Shown in pieces: positions 49,907 through 57,231 of a stretch of DNA of 64,000 nt. The notes beneath the pieces were generated by a model. The model made no database searches. It had not been told where the DNA came from and worked only from the letters and a program-made list of their open reading frames with translations. The stretch spans positions 7,183,001-7,247,000 of the forward strand of contig NZ_CP026730.1 in NCBI RefSeq assembly GCF_003369795.1. Direction: 5' to 3'. How positions within the stretch are numbered: position 1 is the first letter of the stretch; each line of letters opens with the position of its first letter. Position numbers and translations under genes: made by a program. Source of the DNA: Streptomyces sp. CB09001 (lineage in GTDB: Bacteria > Actinomycetota > Actinomycetes > Streptomycetales > Streptomycetaceae).

Positions 49907-50635
49907 TCAGACGCCCGCCACCGACTGGATCCAGGAGCGGTAGGCGGTCACGTTGGTGTACGCGGTGGTGGTCTGCCGGTCGCTGGTCGAGGCGACGCCG
50001 ACCTGGACGCCGCCGGCCATCATCGGACCGCCGGAGTCGCCGCCCGCGGTGATGCCGTCGACGGGGCGCGCGCATATCGCCTGACCGTAGTAGGCGTCGT
50101 AGCAGCCCTGGGTGACGCTCACGTTGGCGACCTTGAGGTACTGGGACTGGCAGTTGATCTCCGAGCCGCACCGGGAGGTCGCTCCCCAGCCGTAGACCTG
50201 CACGGTCTGGCCGACCCGCACCGTGCCGGGCTGACCGAGGCGGGCGTAGGTGGCGGAGACGGAGCGGTCGAGGCGGACCAGCGCGAGGTCCGCCGAGGGG
50301 CTGGTGACGGTCTGGACGCCGTTGGCCACCGTGCCGCCGGAGCCCTGGTCGAGGCTGCCGACGCGGAAGGCGAGGTTGCCGCCGCTGACGCAGTGCTTGG
50401 CGGTGAGGATCCAGGTGGGGGAGATGATGGTCGAGGTGCAGGTCTGCTGGCCGTTGGAGAACAGCCGTGCCGCCCAGGGCGCGTTCTGCGCGTAGCCGCC
50501 GCCGATGATCGGCTGGGGGCCGCCGTCACCGGGCCGGGGCTCCACCGCCGAGGCACTCGGGGCGAGGGTGAGGGCGGACAGCAGCGCGGCCACAAGGGCG
50601 GCCAGCAGGGCGGGGACGAGTCTCGTTGTTCGCAA
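49907..50635 (-). CDS. Secreted trypsin-fold (S1) serine protease
   Basis: A 242-aa S1 protease. Signal peptide (RTTRLVPALLAALVAALLSALTLAPSASA) and short propeptide, then the mature start IIGGGYAQNAPWAARLF. Triad: His in LTAKHCV, Asp in SADLALVRL, Ser in GGDSGGP. The residue at the trypsin 189 position (six before Ser) is Ile, not Asp, so Arg/Lys specificity is not expected. The start is uncertain: TTG 50635 with GGAG only two bases upstream, or ATG 50697, which gives a long N-terminus. A 19-bp palindrome lies 100 bp upstream. Confidence 0.87.
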   Translation of the reverse strand: MRTTRLVPALLAALVAALLSALTLAPSASAVEPRPGDGGPQPIIGGGYAQNAPWAARLFSNGQQTCTSTIISPTWILTAKHCVSGGNLAFRVGSLDQGSGGTVANGVQTVTSPSADLALVRLDRSVSATYARLGQPGTVRVGQTVQVYGWGATSRCGSEINCQSQYLKVANVSVTQGCYDAYYGQAICARPVDGITAGGDSGGPMMAGGVQVGVASTSDRQTTTAYTNVTAYRSWIQSVAGV

Positions 50636-50734
50636 GGCTCCTCGATTCCGACGACACGCGCCTGGGCGCGTGCTGATGTGTGGGGGCGCCCACAGCATGT
50701 CGGGCCAGGCTCCCGGCCGGGCAGTCCCGGCTTT

Positions 50735-50753
50735 GCATAACGTGGCGTTATGC
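50735..50753. promoter_or_regulatory. 19-bp perfect palindrome upstream of the S1 protease
   Basis: GCATAACG-tgg-CGTTATGC, perfect 8-bp arms in the 173-bp gap between the protease and TauE genes, an AT-richer island in GC-rich DNA. Likely a repressor or activator site for one or both genes; the factor is not known to me. Confidence 0.75.
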
Positions 50754-50808
50754 CCGGGGGACGGAACGGCGGGGGAGTGGCGGCGGCGTTCGAGGAGCCG
50801 GACGGGCC

Positions 50809-51576
50809 CTAGCGGAGCAGCAGTTGCACGAGGGCCACCGTGCCGACCGTCACGACCAGTATCCGCAGGACCGTGGGGCTGAAGTGGCGGCCCACCTTGG
50901 CGCCCGCGTAACCGCCGAGGCCCGAGCCGACCGCGAGGAGCCCGACGGCGGTCCACTCGAAGTCGGCCGCGAAGAGGAAGAAGAGCGCGGCCACGGTGTT
51001 GACGACGGCGGACAGGACGTTCTTGACGCCGTTGAGACGTTGCAGGGGTTCGTCCAGCAGCATGCCCATCAGGGAGAGGTAGATGATCCCCTGGGCCGCG
51101 GTGAAGTAGCCGCCGTAGACGCTGGCCAGCGTCAGGCCGGTGAGGAGCAGCGGACCGCCGTCCCGGCGGGGGGAGGCGCCGCTGCGGGCCCGGCGGCGCT
51201 GGACCAGTCTGCCGATCTGCGGCTGGAACGCCACCAGCAGCAGCGCGAGGCCGACCAGGACCGGCACGATCGTCTCGAAGGCGTCGGCGGGCAGCGTCAG
51301 CAGGAGGGTGGCGCCCGCGAGGCCGCCCAGCAGCGCTCCGGAGCCGAACTTCAGGACGCGCCCGCGCTGGCCGCGCAGCTCCTTGCGGTAGCCGATGGCC
51401 CCGCTGATGGAGCCGGGGATCAGGCCGAGCGCGTTGGAGACGGTGGCGGTGACCGGCGGCAGCCCCGTTGCCAGCAGCACGGGAAAGGTGATGAGCGTGC
51501 CGGAGCCGACCACGCTGTTGATGGCGCCGGCCCCGACGCCGGCCGCGAAGACCGCGGCCATGGCCTCCGGTGTCAC
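50809..51576 (-). CDS. TauE/SafE family sulfite exporter-like permease
   Basis: A 255-aa membrane protein with about eight hydrophobic segments and the duplicated TauE/SafE motif (GAINSVVGSGTLITFPVLLATGLPPVTATVSNALGLIPGS, and SVYGGYFTAAQGIIYLSLMG). These are thought to export sulfite, sulfonates or related anions. GTG 51576 is chosen for GAGG nine bases upstream; ATG 51561 is closer to the first helix but has GGAGG only two bases away. Upstream of it a 317-bp promoter region is shared with the second conservon. Confidence 0.85.
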   Translation of the reverse strand: MTPEAMAAVFAAGVGAGAINSVVGSGTLITFPVLLATGLPPVTATVSNALGLIPGSISGAIGYRKELRGQRGRVLKFGSGALLGGLAGATLLLTLPADAFETIVPVLVGLALLLVAFQPQIGRLVQRRRARSGASPRRDGGPLLLTGLTLASVYGGYFTAAQGIIYLSLMGMLLDEPLQRLNGVKNVLSAVVNTVAALFFLFAADFEWTAVGLLAVGSGLGGYAGAKVGRHFSPTVLRILVVTVGTVALVQLLLR

Positions 51577-51893
51577 CCCGTGCCGCCTCGCCCCGGACCC
51601 GTACTCGGCCGGAAGGTGTCTTGTGCATCTTTCACGGGGCCGACTGTACTCATCGCTCCGATCGGTGTGGTTGCCGGTCTCAACCGGTCCTGACTGGACC
51701 CTTCTTGACGTCAATTCACCTGATCATGCGGTGATACGATCACCGCGTTTGCGGAGCGGGTGGATGGGTGAAAGACGGCATCCCCGACATGAGGGGCAGC
51801 CCGGGCAGCCACCCCCGGTGCGGGCACTCCACCGGGCCGCCCGCATGGACGGGAATTCAGCAAGCCGGCTGTCAGTCGCCTGAAGAGAGTCTT
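51577..51893. other. Divergent promoter region of TauE and the second conservon
   Basis: A 317-bp gap. It holds TTGACG at 51705-51710, a 19-bp palindrome over a TACGAT box at 51728-51746, and 150 bases of leader before cvnA. The frame of cvnA stays open to GTG 51768 (42 more codons), but that part lacks protein character. Confidence 0.6.
51728..51746 (+). promoter_or_regulatory. Palindromic operator over a -10-like box before conservon 2
   Basis: GCGGTGAT-acg-ATCACCGC, perfect 8-bp arms, containing TACGAT at 51735-51740. A protein bound here would block the promoter of the cvn operon about 150 bp upstream of its start codon. No such site precedes the first conservon. Confidence 0.7.
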
Positions 51894-53087
51894 ATGACGG
51901 AATACACAGGGAACCCCTTGCTCTGGGTCGCCCTCGTCGCCCTCGTCGCCGCCGCCGTGCTCATCAACCGCCAGCGCAAGGCGGCACGGGCGTTGCGGCA
52001 GCAGGTCCAGGGGCTCAGGGATCACTACACCGAGCTGGAGAACGATTACGGGAAGTCCGTACAGGCCGCCCAGGAGCGGGCCGAGGACGAGACGAAGACC
52101 GTGCTGAAGTCCGCGATGCGGACCCTTCAGGGCCTCGCGGCCGAACAGCAGCTGGTGCTCTCGCGGCTGCAGAACAAGTACGGCGACTCGGCCCTCCTCC
52201 AGGACCTGCTGGAGATCGACCACACCAACTCGCAGTTCGGCCGGCGGGCGCAGTCCATCGCCGTACTGTGCGACGGCTGGCTCGGCGGGCGGCGCGACAC
52301 CGCCTCGGTCTACGACGTGGTGCGCAGCGCCCAGGGACGCATCCGCCACTTCCGCCGGGTGGACATCCTCTCCCAGGTCGACTTCGGCATCACGAGCCGG
52401 GCCGTCGAACCCGTCGCCCTCGCCCTGGCCGAGCTGTTCGACAACGCCACCAGCTACTCCAGCCCGGACACCGTCGTCGAGATCAACATCCGGACCGTGC
52501 CCAAGGGCATCTGCGTCGTGGTGGACGACGCCGGTGTCGGCATGAGTGACGAGGAGCGGGCCCGCGCCGACAAGCTGCTCGCCACCGAGCGAGCCTCGGG
52601 CGTGGCGGGGCTCGGCAACCCGCCGCAGTTCGGCTTCGCCGTCATCGGTCTGCTGTGCGAACGATTCGGTTTCGAGGTGTCGGTGGACTCCTCGTCTCCC
52701 TACGGAGGTGTACGGGCAGTGGTCCTGCTGCCGCACGAACTGCTCACCGCCATGCCGGAGAAGAAGGCACCCGCCCCCGCTCCCGCTCCCGCGGCCCGCG
52801 GCGCGGCGCGGCCGGTCCAGGACGGCGGACCGGAGGCCGCGCTCACCTCCTCCCAGACCGGCGACGGCCTGCCCCGGCGCCGCCGCAAGCGGCCGATGGC
52901 CATCGTGCCCGGCAGCGCGTCCACCCCCCGCGCCGCGAGCCGCTCCGACTCCGAGCAGGCACAGGTCATGGGCGCGTTCCAGCGCGGAACGCAGTCCGGC
53001 CGGGTCACCGGACCGGACAGCCCGGACGACGCCGGCCGGACGAGCGACACACCTGGTGCAAGCAGCGAAGGACATGAGGTCTCGTGA
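51894..53087 (+). CDS. cvnA: Conservon sensor-kinase-like protein CvnA (second copy)
   Basis: A 397-aa CvnA, shorter than the other copy because it has only one membrane segment (about 8-24, PLLWVALVALVAAAVLI) and a short coiled coil. Histidine-containing region DLLEIDHTNSQFGRRAQSI, N box ALAELFDNATSYSSP, DDAGVGM and FGFAVIGLLCERFGFEV form the HATPase part. A disordered tail includes RRRRKRP. GAAGAGAG precedes the ATG. The GTGA overlap with cvnB begins the coupled series. Confidence 0.92.
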   Translation: MTEYTGNPLLWVALVALVAAAVLINRQRKAARALRQQVQGLRDHYTELENDYGKSVQAAQERAEDETKTVLKSAMRTLQGLAAEQQLVLSRLQNKYGDSALLQDLLEIDHTNSQFGRRAQSIAVLCDGWLGGRRDTASVYDVVRSAQGRIRHFRRVDILSQVDFGITSRAVEPVALALAELFDNATSYSSPDTVVEINIRTVPKGICVVVDDAGVGMSDEERARADKLLATERASGVAGLGNPPQFGFAVIGLLCERFGFEVSVDSSSPYGGVRAVVLLPHELLTAMPEKKAPAPAPAPAARGAARPVQDGGPEAALTSSQTGDGLPRRRRKRPMAIVPGSASTPRAASRSDSEQAQVMGAFQRGTQSGRVTGPDSPDDAGRTSDTPGASSEGHEVS

Positions 53088-53485
53088 ACGACGATCTGTC
53101 ATGGATGCTCGACAGCGCCCTGGAGATTCCGGGCGCCCTGCACGCGGTCCTGATATCCGCCGACGGCCTCTTGATGGCCCGGACGCAGGACTTCGACAAG
53201 GACGACGCCGACCGGGTCGCGGCCGCCATGAGCGGTGTGCAGTCGCTCAGCCGCACCCTGGCCTTCTTCTGTGAGGACCCCAGCCAGTCCTGGCGGCAGA
53301 CCCTGGTCGAGTTCGACGGCGGCTGGGTCTTCCTGATCTCCGCCGGCGAGGGCGCCTACCTCGGCGTGTCCGCCTCCCCGGAGGTCGACATGGCGGACAT
53401 CACCTTCCGGATGCAGCAGCTCGTCGCCCAGCTCGGCAAGCGGCTGACGACACCGCCGCGCGAGAACCTGGGCGCCCGCTCATGA
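53084..53485 (+). CDS. cvnB: Conservon roadblock/LC7 protein CvnB (second copy)
   Basis: A 133-aa roadblock/LC7 protein, opening NDDLSWMLDSALEIPGALHAVLISADGLLMAR, then VAAAMSGVQSLSRTLAFF and GWVFLISAGEGAYLGVSASPEVDMADITFRM. It is the GTPase-partner subunit of the conservon. It starts at GTG within the cvnA stop (GTGA) and overlaps cvnC by ATGA. Confidence 0.93.
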   Translation: MNDDLSWMLDSALEIPGALHAVLISADGLLMARTQDFDKDDADRVAAAMSGVQSLSRTLAFFCEDPSQSWRQTLVEFDGGWVFLISAGEGAYLGVSASPEVDMADITFRMQQLVAQLGKRLTTPPRENLGARS

Positions 53486-53859
53486 CCGGCCACGACGGCT
53501 GGCAGCCCGAGGCGCCGGAGTTAGTACGGCCGTACGTCATCACCAAGGGGCGCGGACTGCCCGACGACGACGACCTCTCCCTCATCACCCTGGTCACCGC
53601 CTCCGCCGGTCAGCCGCAGCGGCCGGCCCGGCTGTCCCCCGAGGAGCAGAGCCTGCTCGACCTCTGCTCCGCCGGCTACCTCTCGGTCGCCGAGATCGCC
53701 GGACACACCCATTTCCCGCTGGGCGTCGTGCGGATCCTGCTGGCCTCCCTGATGGAGGGCGGACATCTCATGACCCGCCCGCCGGTGGCCCGGGCCCGCC
53801 TCGCGGACAAGGAGATACTGGAGGAGGTGCTCAATGGGCTCCGCGCCAAGTTTGGATGA
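53482..53859 (+). CDS. cvnC: Conservon protein CvnC (second copy, with a TTA codon)
   Basis: A 125-aa DUF742 protein with the RPYVITKGRG opening and helix-turn-helix-like SVAEIAGHTHFPLGVVRILLASLMEGG, ending EILEEVLNGLRAKFG. Codon 14 is TTA (53521-53523), the only in-frame TTA I found in the window's genes. In Streptomyces TTA is read by the developmentally controlled bldA tRNA, so translation of cvnC and, by coupling, cvnD is likely limited to late growth. The overlap with cvnD is 26 bases. Confidence 0.93.
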   Translation: MTGHDGWQPEAPELVRPYVITKGRGLPDDDDLSLITLVTASAGQPQRPARLSPEEQSLLDLCSAGYLSVAEIAGHTHFPLGVVRILLASLMEGGHLMTRPPVARARLADKEILEEVLNGLRAKFG

Positions 53860-54427
53860 GCGGGACTACGTACGCGAGGGAGCGACCCAGACGGCGGTCA
53901 AGATCCTCGTCGTCGGGCACTTCGCGGTGGGCAAGACCACCCTCATCGGCTCCATCTCCGAGATCGAGCCGCTGTCCACCGAGGAGACGATGACGCAGGC
54001 CGCCGAGTCGGTCGACGACCTCAAGGGGGTCCAGGGCAAGACCACCACCACGGTCGCCATGGACTTCGGGCGCCTGACCATCAGCGACCGCGTCGTGCTC
54101 TACCTCTTCGGCACCCCCGGCCAGCAGCGCTTCGTGCAGATGTGGGAGGACATGGCCCGCGGCGCGCTCGGCGCCCTGGTGCTGGTCGACCCGGAGCGGC
54201 TGGCGGACTCCTTCCCCGTGATCGACCTCATCGAGCACTACGGACTCGACTACGCCATCGCCGTCAACCACTTCGACGGCGCGCCGCTGCGCGACGAACG
54301 GGCGCTGCGCGAGGCGCTCGACCTGCTCGACGACACCCCCGTCGTCACCTGCGACGCCCGCGACGAGAAGTCCTCGGCCGCCGCACTGACCACCCTCGTC
54401 CGCTACTTGCTGGACCGCACCCGCTAG
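53834..54427 (+). CDS. cvnD: Conservon GTP-binding protein CvnD (second copy)
   Basis: A 197-aa small GTPase: P-loop GHFAVGKTT (about 27-35), STEETMTQAAESVDD, FGTPGQQRF and AVNHFDGAPL in the position of the NKxD motif. GAGGAGGT near 53821 serves as ribosome binding site inside cvnC. The closest relative here is the other cvnD. The P450 gene follows after 15 bases. Confidence 0.93.
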   Translation: MGSAPSLDERDYVREGATQTAVKILVVGHFAVGKTTLIGSISEIEPLSTEETMTQAAESVDDLKGVQGKTTTTVAMDFGRLTISDRVVLYLFGTPGQQRFVQMWEDMARGALGALVLVDPERLADSFPVIDLIEHYGLDYAIAVNHFDGAPLRDERALREALDLLDDTPVVTCDARDEKSSAAALTTLVRYLLDRTR

Positions 54428-54442
54428 GAGCTGGGAGCAGAC

Positions 54443-55789
54443 ATGAACGCCCACGACACCGCCCCGGTGCCGCCGCCCGGCTGCCCGGCCCACGGCTCCG
54501 GCGCCCGGGTGCCGCTGCACGGGCCGGAGTTCGCCGCCGACCCGCAGGCGTACTACGAGTACCTGCGCCACTACGGGGCCGCCGCCCCCGTCGAACTGGC
54601 CCCGGGCGTCGAGGCGACCCTGGTCACGGACTACGCGGCGGCGCTCCAACTGCTGCAGGACTCCGGCACCTTCCGCAAGGACGCGCGCCGCTGGCGGGCC
54701 TTCAACGAGGGCAAGGTGAGCCCGGACAGCCCGGTCGCACCGCTGCTGGCCTACCGGCCCAACTGCATGTTCGCCGACGGGGCCGACCACCTCAGGCTGC
54801 GCCAGGCGGTCACCGACAGCATGGCGCGGGTGGACACCCGGCGCCTCAGCCGCAGCACCGAGCAGATCTCCGGCTACCTCGTCTCCCAGTTCGGCGCCCG
54901 CGGCTCGGCCGACCTGCTCGGGGACTATGCCAAGCAGCTGCCGCTGTTCGTGTTCAACGAACTCTTCGGCTGCCCCGCCGACATCGGCGACCGGGTGCTG
55001 TTCGGCATCACCGGCATGTTCGACGGGGTCAACGCCGAGAAGGCCACCGAGGTGCTCTTCCAGGCGGTGGGCGAACTCGTCGCGCTCAAGCGGCGCAAGC
55101 CCGGTGACGACGTCACCTCCTGGCTGATGCAGCACGAGGCCCGGCTCGACGACGAGGAGATGGTCCACCAGCTCGCCCTGCTCCTGGGCGCGGGCGCCGA
55201 ACCCCTGCGCAACCTCCTCGGCAACACCCTGCACCGGCTCCTCACCCACGAGCGGTACGCCCGTGAGGGCGGTCTGATCGACGAGGCGCTCGACGACACG
55301 CTGTGGGAGAACCCGCCCATGGCCAACTACGCGCCGCACTACCCGGCCACCGACACCGAACTGGCCGGTCAGCGGCTTCAGGCGGGCGACCTCGTGCTGG
55401 TCGGCTTCGCCGCGGCCAACACCGGTCCGGCCCTCAAGGCCTCCCGCCAGGCGGGCAGCAACCGCGCGCACCTCGCCTGGAGCGCGGGCCCGCACGCCTG
55501 CCCGTCCAAGGAGCCGGCCCGGCACATCACGGTCACGGCCATCGAGCACCTGCTCAACGAACTGCCCGACGTCGAACTCGCCGTTCCCGAGGACAGCCTG
55601 ACGTGGCGTCCGGGCCCCTTCAACCGGGCCCTGGCCACGCTTCCGGCGCGCTTCACCCCGGTGCGCCCCGCACGGCGGGCCGAGCCGGGACCGGCCGCCG
55701 CGGGCGAGCGGGAACCGGCGGCGAGCCAGGCCCGTCCGGCCGAACGCGGCGGCATGTGGAGCCAGTTCCTCAACTGGCTCACACGGTGA
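54443..55789 (+). CDS. cvnE: CYP157-like cytochrome P450 lacking ExxR (second conservon)
   Basis: A 448-aa P450-like protein. The K-helix motif reads D285-T-L-W288, so both Glu and Arg of ExxR are missing. The I-helix has GAGAEP (249-254), with Pro for the oxygen-activating Thr. The haem loop WSAGPHACP keeps ligand C353, but Phe is replaced by Trp. This is more divergent than the first conservon's CYP157-like protein. GGAG precedes the ATG. It closes the conservon operon and is followed by a prenyltransferase unit, whose chemistry may be connected. Biochemical function unknown. Confidence 0.9.
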   Translation: MNAHDTAPVPPPGCPAHGSGARVPLHGPEFAADPQAYYEYLRHYGAAAPVELAPGVEATLVTDYAAALQLLQDSGTFRKDARRWRAFNEGKVSPDSPVAPLLAYRPNCMFADGADHLRLRQAVTDSMARVDTRRLSRSTEQISGYLVSQFGARGSADLLGDYAKQLPLFVFNELFGCPADIGDRVLFGITGMFDGVNAEKATEVLFQAVGELVALKRRKPGDDVTSWLMQHEARLDDEEMVHQLALLLGAGAEPLRNLLGNTLHRLLTHERYAREGGLIDEALDDTLWENPPMANYAPHYPATDTELAGQRLQAGDLVLVGFAAANTGPALKASRQAGSNRAHLAWSAGPHACPSKEPARHITVTAIEHLLNELPDVELAVPEDSLTWRPGPFNRALATLPARFTPVRPARRAEPGPAAAGEREPAASQARPAERGGMWSQFLNWLTR

Positions 55790-55892
55790 TCTGCGCAACA
55801 CCTCCCCAACCCGTCCCATTTGCATGAAGATCGAACGGCACGGGTAGTGAGCAACGCGGTACTCAAGTTGCTTACGAGTCAAAGGAGGTGTC

Positions 55893-56000
55893 GTGGACCA
55901 GATATCCACGAACGCCGCTTTCCCGACGCCGAACCCCCTGATACCCGCCCCCCGAGGCGGGTATCACTTTGTGCGGCTCCGGCCGGGGACGGGCCGGTGA
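55893..56000 (+). CDS. Small ORF (35 aa) coupled to the prenyltransferase gene
   Basis: GTG 55893 follows AAAGGAGGTG (55881-55890), nearly a full complement of the 16S rRNA 3' end, with only two bases after GTG-type sequence, and AGGAGG is six bases from the start. The 35-residue product (MDQISTNAAFPTPNPLIPAP, then RGGYHFVRLRPGTGR) is Pro-rich and has no Trp, Cys or Ser/Thr cluster. Its TGA overlaps the GTG of the prenyltransferase gene (GTGA, 55997-56000). An 11-bp hairpin lies inside the coding part. It may be a leader peptide for attenuation, a translational coupler or a precursor peptide; not recognised as any family. Confidence 0.65.
   Translation: MDQISTNAAFPTPNPLIPAPRGGYHFVRLRPGTGR
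55939..55966 (+). promoter_or_regulatory. Hairpin inside the small ORF (attenuator candidate)
   Basis: TGATACCCGCC-ccccga-GGCGGGTATCA, perfect 11-bp arms, followed by ctttgtg. It could end transcription leaving the conservon operon or act as an attenuator controlled by translation of the small ORF. Confidence 0.75.
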
Positions 56001-57124
56001 CCCCCGCACCGACGGGCCCGGACCCGCGGGGCACACCCACCCTCGGCTCCCTCACCGGCGGCCAGCTGCGAAGACTGGGCGCGGTGGCGGGCCTGTCCCG
56101 GGCCGACGTCGAGACCTACGCAGGGGTCCTGACCGACGCACTGGGCACGATGGCCGAGCGGCCGCTGAGTCTGGCACCGCCCACCCGGACCTTCCTGTCC
56201 GACGATCACACCCCGGTGGAGTTCTCACTCTCCTTCCGGCCGGACGCGGAACCCTCGATGCGTCTCCTCGTGGAACCGGGCTGCGGCGCAGACAGCCTGG
56301 TTCGCAACGGCCGGACGGGGCTCGAGGCGATCCGGGCCATGGCGCGGCGCTGGGACTTCACCACCGACGTCCTCGACGAGCTCCAGGACCTGTTCCTGCC
56401 GCCCGTCCCGCGGGGCCCCCTCGCCCTGTGGTGCGCCCTGGAGCTGAGGCCCGGCGGGGTACCCAGGGTCAAGGTCTATCTGAACCCGGCGGCGGGCGGG
56501 GAGGAACGTTCCGCCGCGACGGTGCGCGAGGCTCTGCACCGGCTCGGCCACCGGCGGGCCTTCGACGGCCTGCCGCAGGGCGGCGGGTACCCGTTCCTCG
56601 CCCTGGACCTCGGGGACTGGGCGGAGCCCCGGGTGAAGGTCTACGTGCGGCACGACAACCTCACGGCCGGGCAGGCCGGGCGCCTGTCCCGGATGGACTC
56701 GGGCCCCGGGCCCGCGGCGGTCGAGGGATTCTTCCGCACGGCCGCGGGCCTCGGCCCCGACGCGACGGGGCTCGGCAGGCGGCCCGGCCTGTCCTGCCAC
56801 TCCTTCACCGACACGGGCACCGTGCGGCCGAGTGGATTCACCCTGCACATCCCGGTCAGGGACTACGTCCGGCACGACGGGGAGGCCCTGGCCCGGGCGT
56901 CGAGAGTGCTGCGCCACCACGGCATGGACGCCTCCGTTCTCGACCGCGCCCTGGCCGCCCTCACCGAGCGGCGACCCGAGGACGGGGTGGGTCTGATCGC
57001 CTACCTGGCGCTGGCCCACCAGCAGGACCAGCCGCCCCGGGTGACGGCGTACCTCTCCTCGGAGGCGTACGCGGTGCGGCCGCCGGCCGTGGGGACCGTC
57101 CGCCGGCCGTTGCCGGTGTCCTGA
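55997..57124 (+). CDS. DMATS-type aromatic prenyltransferase
   Basis: A 375-aa ABBA-fold prenyltransferase of the DMATS type, transferring a dimethylallyl group to an indole. Motifs: PVEFSLSF holding the catalytic Glu, and three strand signatures shielding the diphosphate (RVKVYLNP, RVKVYVRH, RVTAYLSSEAY). The homologous S. coelicolor enzyme, as I recall, prenylates L-tryptophan at C5, and a flavin monooxygenase next to it acts on the product; the same neighbour is present here. GTG 55997 overlaps the small ORF's stop, with GGGGA seven bases upstream. The open frame further upstream is an artefact. Confidence 0.87.
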   Translation: MTPAPTGPDPRGTPTLGSLTGGQLRRLGAVAGLSRADVETYAGVLTDALGTMAERPLSLAPPTRTFLSDDHTPVEFSLSFRPDAEPSMRLLVEPGCGADSLVRNGRTGLEAIRAMARRWDFTTDVLDELQDLFLPPVPRGPLALWCALELRPGGVPRVKVYLNPAAGGEERSAATVREALHRLGHRRAFDGLPQGGGYPFLALDLGDWAEPRVKVYVRHDNLTAGQAGRLSRMDSGPGPAAVEGFFRTAAGLGPDATGLGRRPGLSCHSFTDTGTVRPSGFTLHIPVRDYVRHDGEALARASRVLRHHGMDASVLDRALAALTERRPEDGVGLIAYLALAHQQDQPPRVTAYLSSEAYAVRPPAVGTVRRPLPVS

Positions 57125-57146
57125 CCGGACCGCCCGCACGCGACGG

Positions 57147-57173
57147 GGCTCCCGGTGCGATCCACCGGGAGCC
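57147..57173 (+). terminator. Terminator of the prenyltransferase gene
   Basis: GGCTCCCGGTG-cgatc-CACCGGGAGCC, 11-bp arms followed by gttgtc, 23 bases after the stop codon. Confidence 0.88.
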
Positions 57174-57187
57174 GTTGTCATGCATGG

Positions 57188-57224
57188 GCCGGGCGCCGTC
57201 GCGGACCGTGCGGCGGCGCCCGGC
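57188..57224 (-). terminator. Terminator of the flavin monooxygenase gene
   Basis: GCCGGGCGCCG / CGGCGCCCGGC, 11-bp arms, 15-base loop, directly beyond the stop at 57232 on the minus strand. Confidence 0.7.
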
Positions 57225-57231
57225 GGGGCGC

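Noticed and set aside
51768..51893. A 42-residue N-terminal extension of the second CvnA
   Set aside because: Its composition (Pro/Gly/Cys/His) is unlike a cytoplasmic or signal segment, while ATG 51894 is preceded by GAAGAGAG and directly starts before the membrane helix.
55820..57124. A longer prenyltransferase start at ATG 55820 adding 59 residues
   Set aside because: The added part is the wrong frame of the small ORF and has no ribosome binding site; GTG 55997 has GGGGA and coupling.
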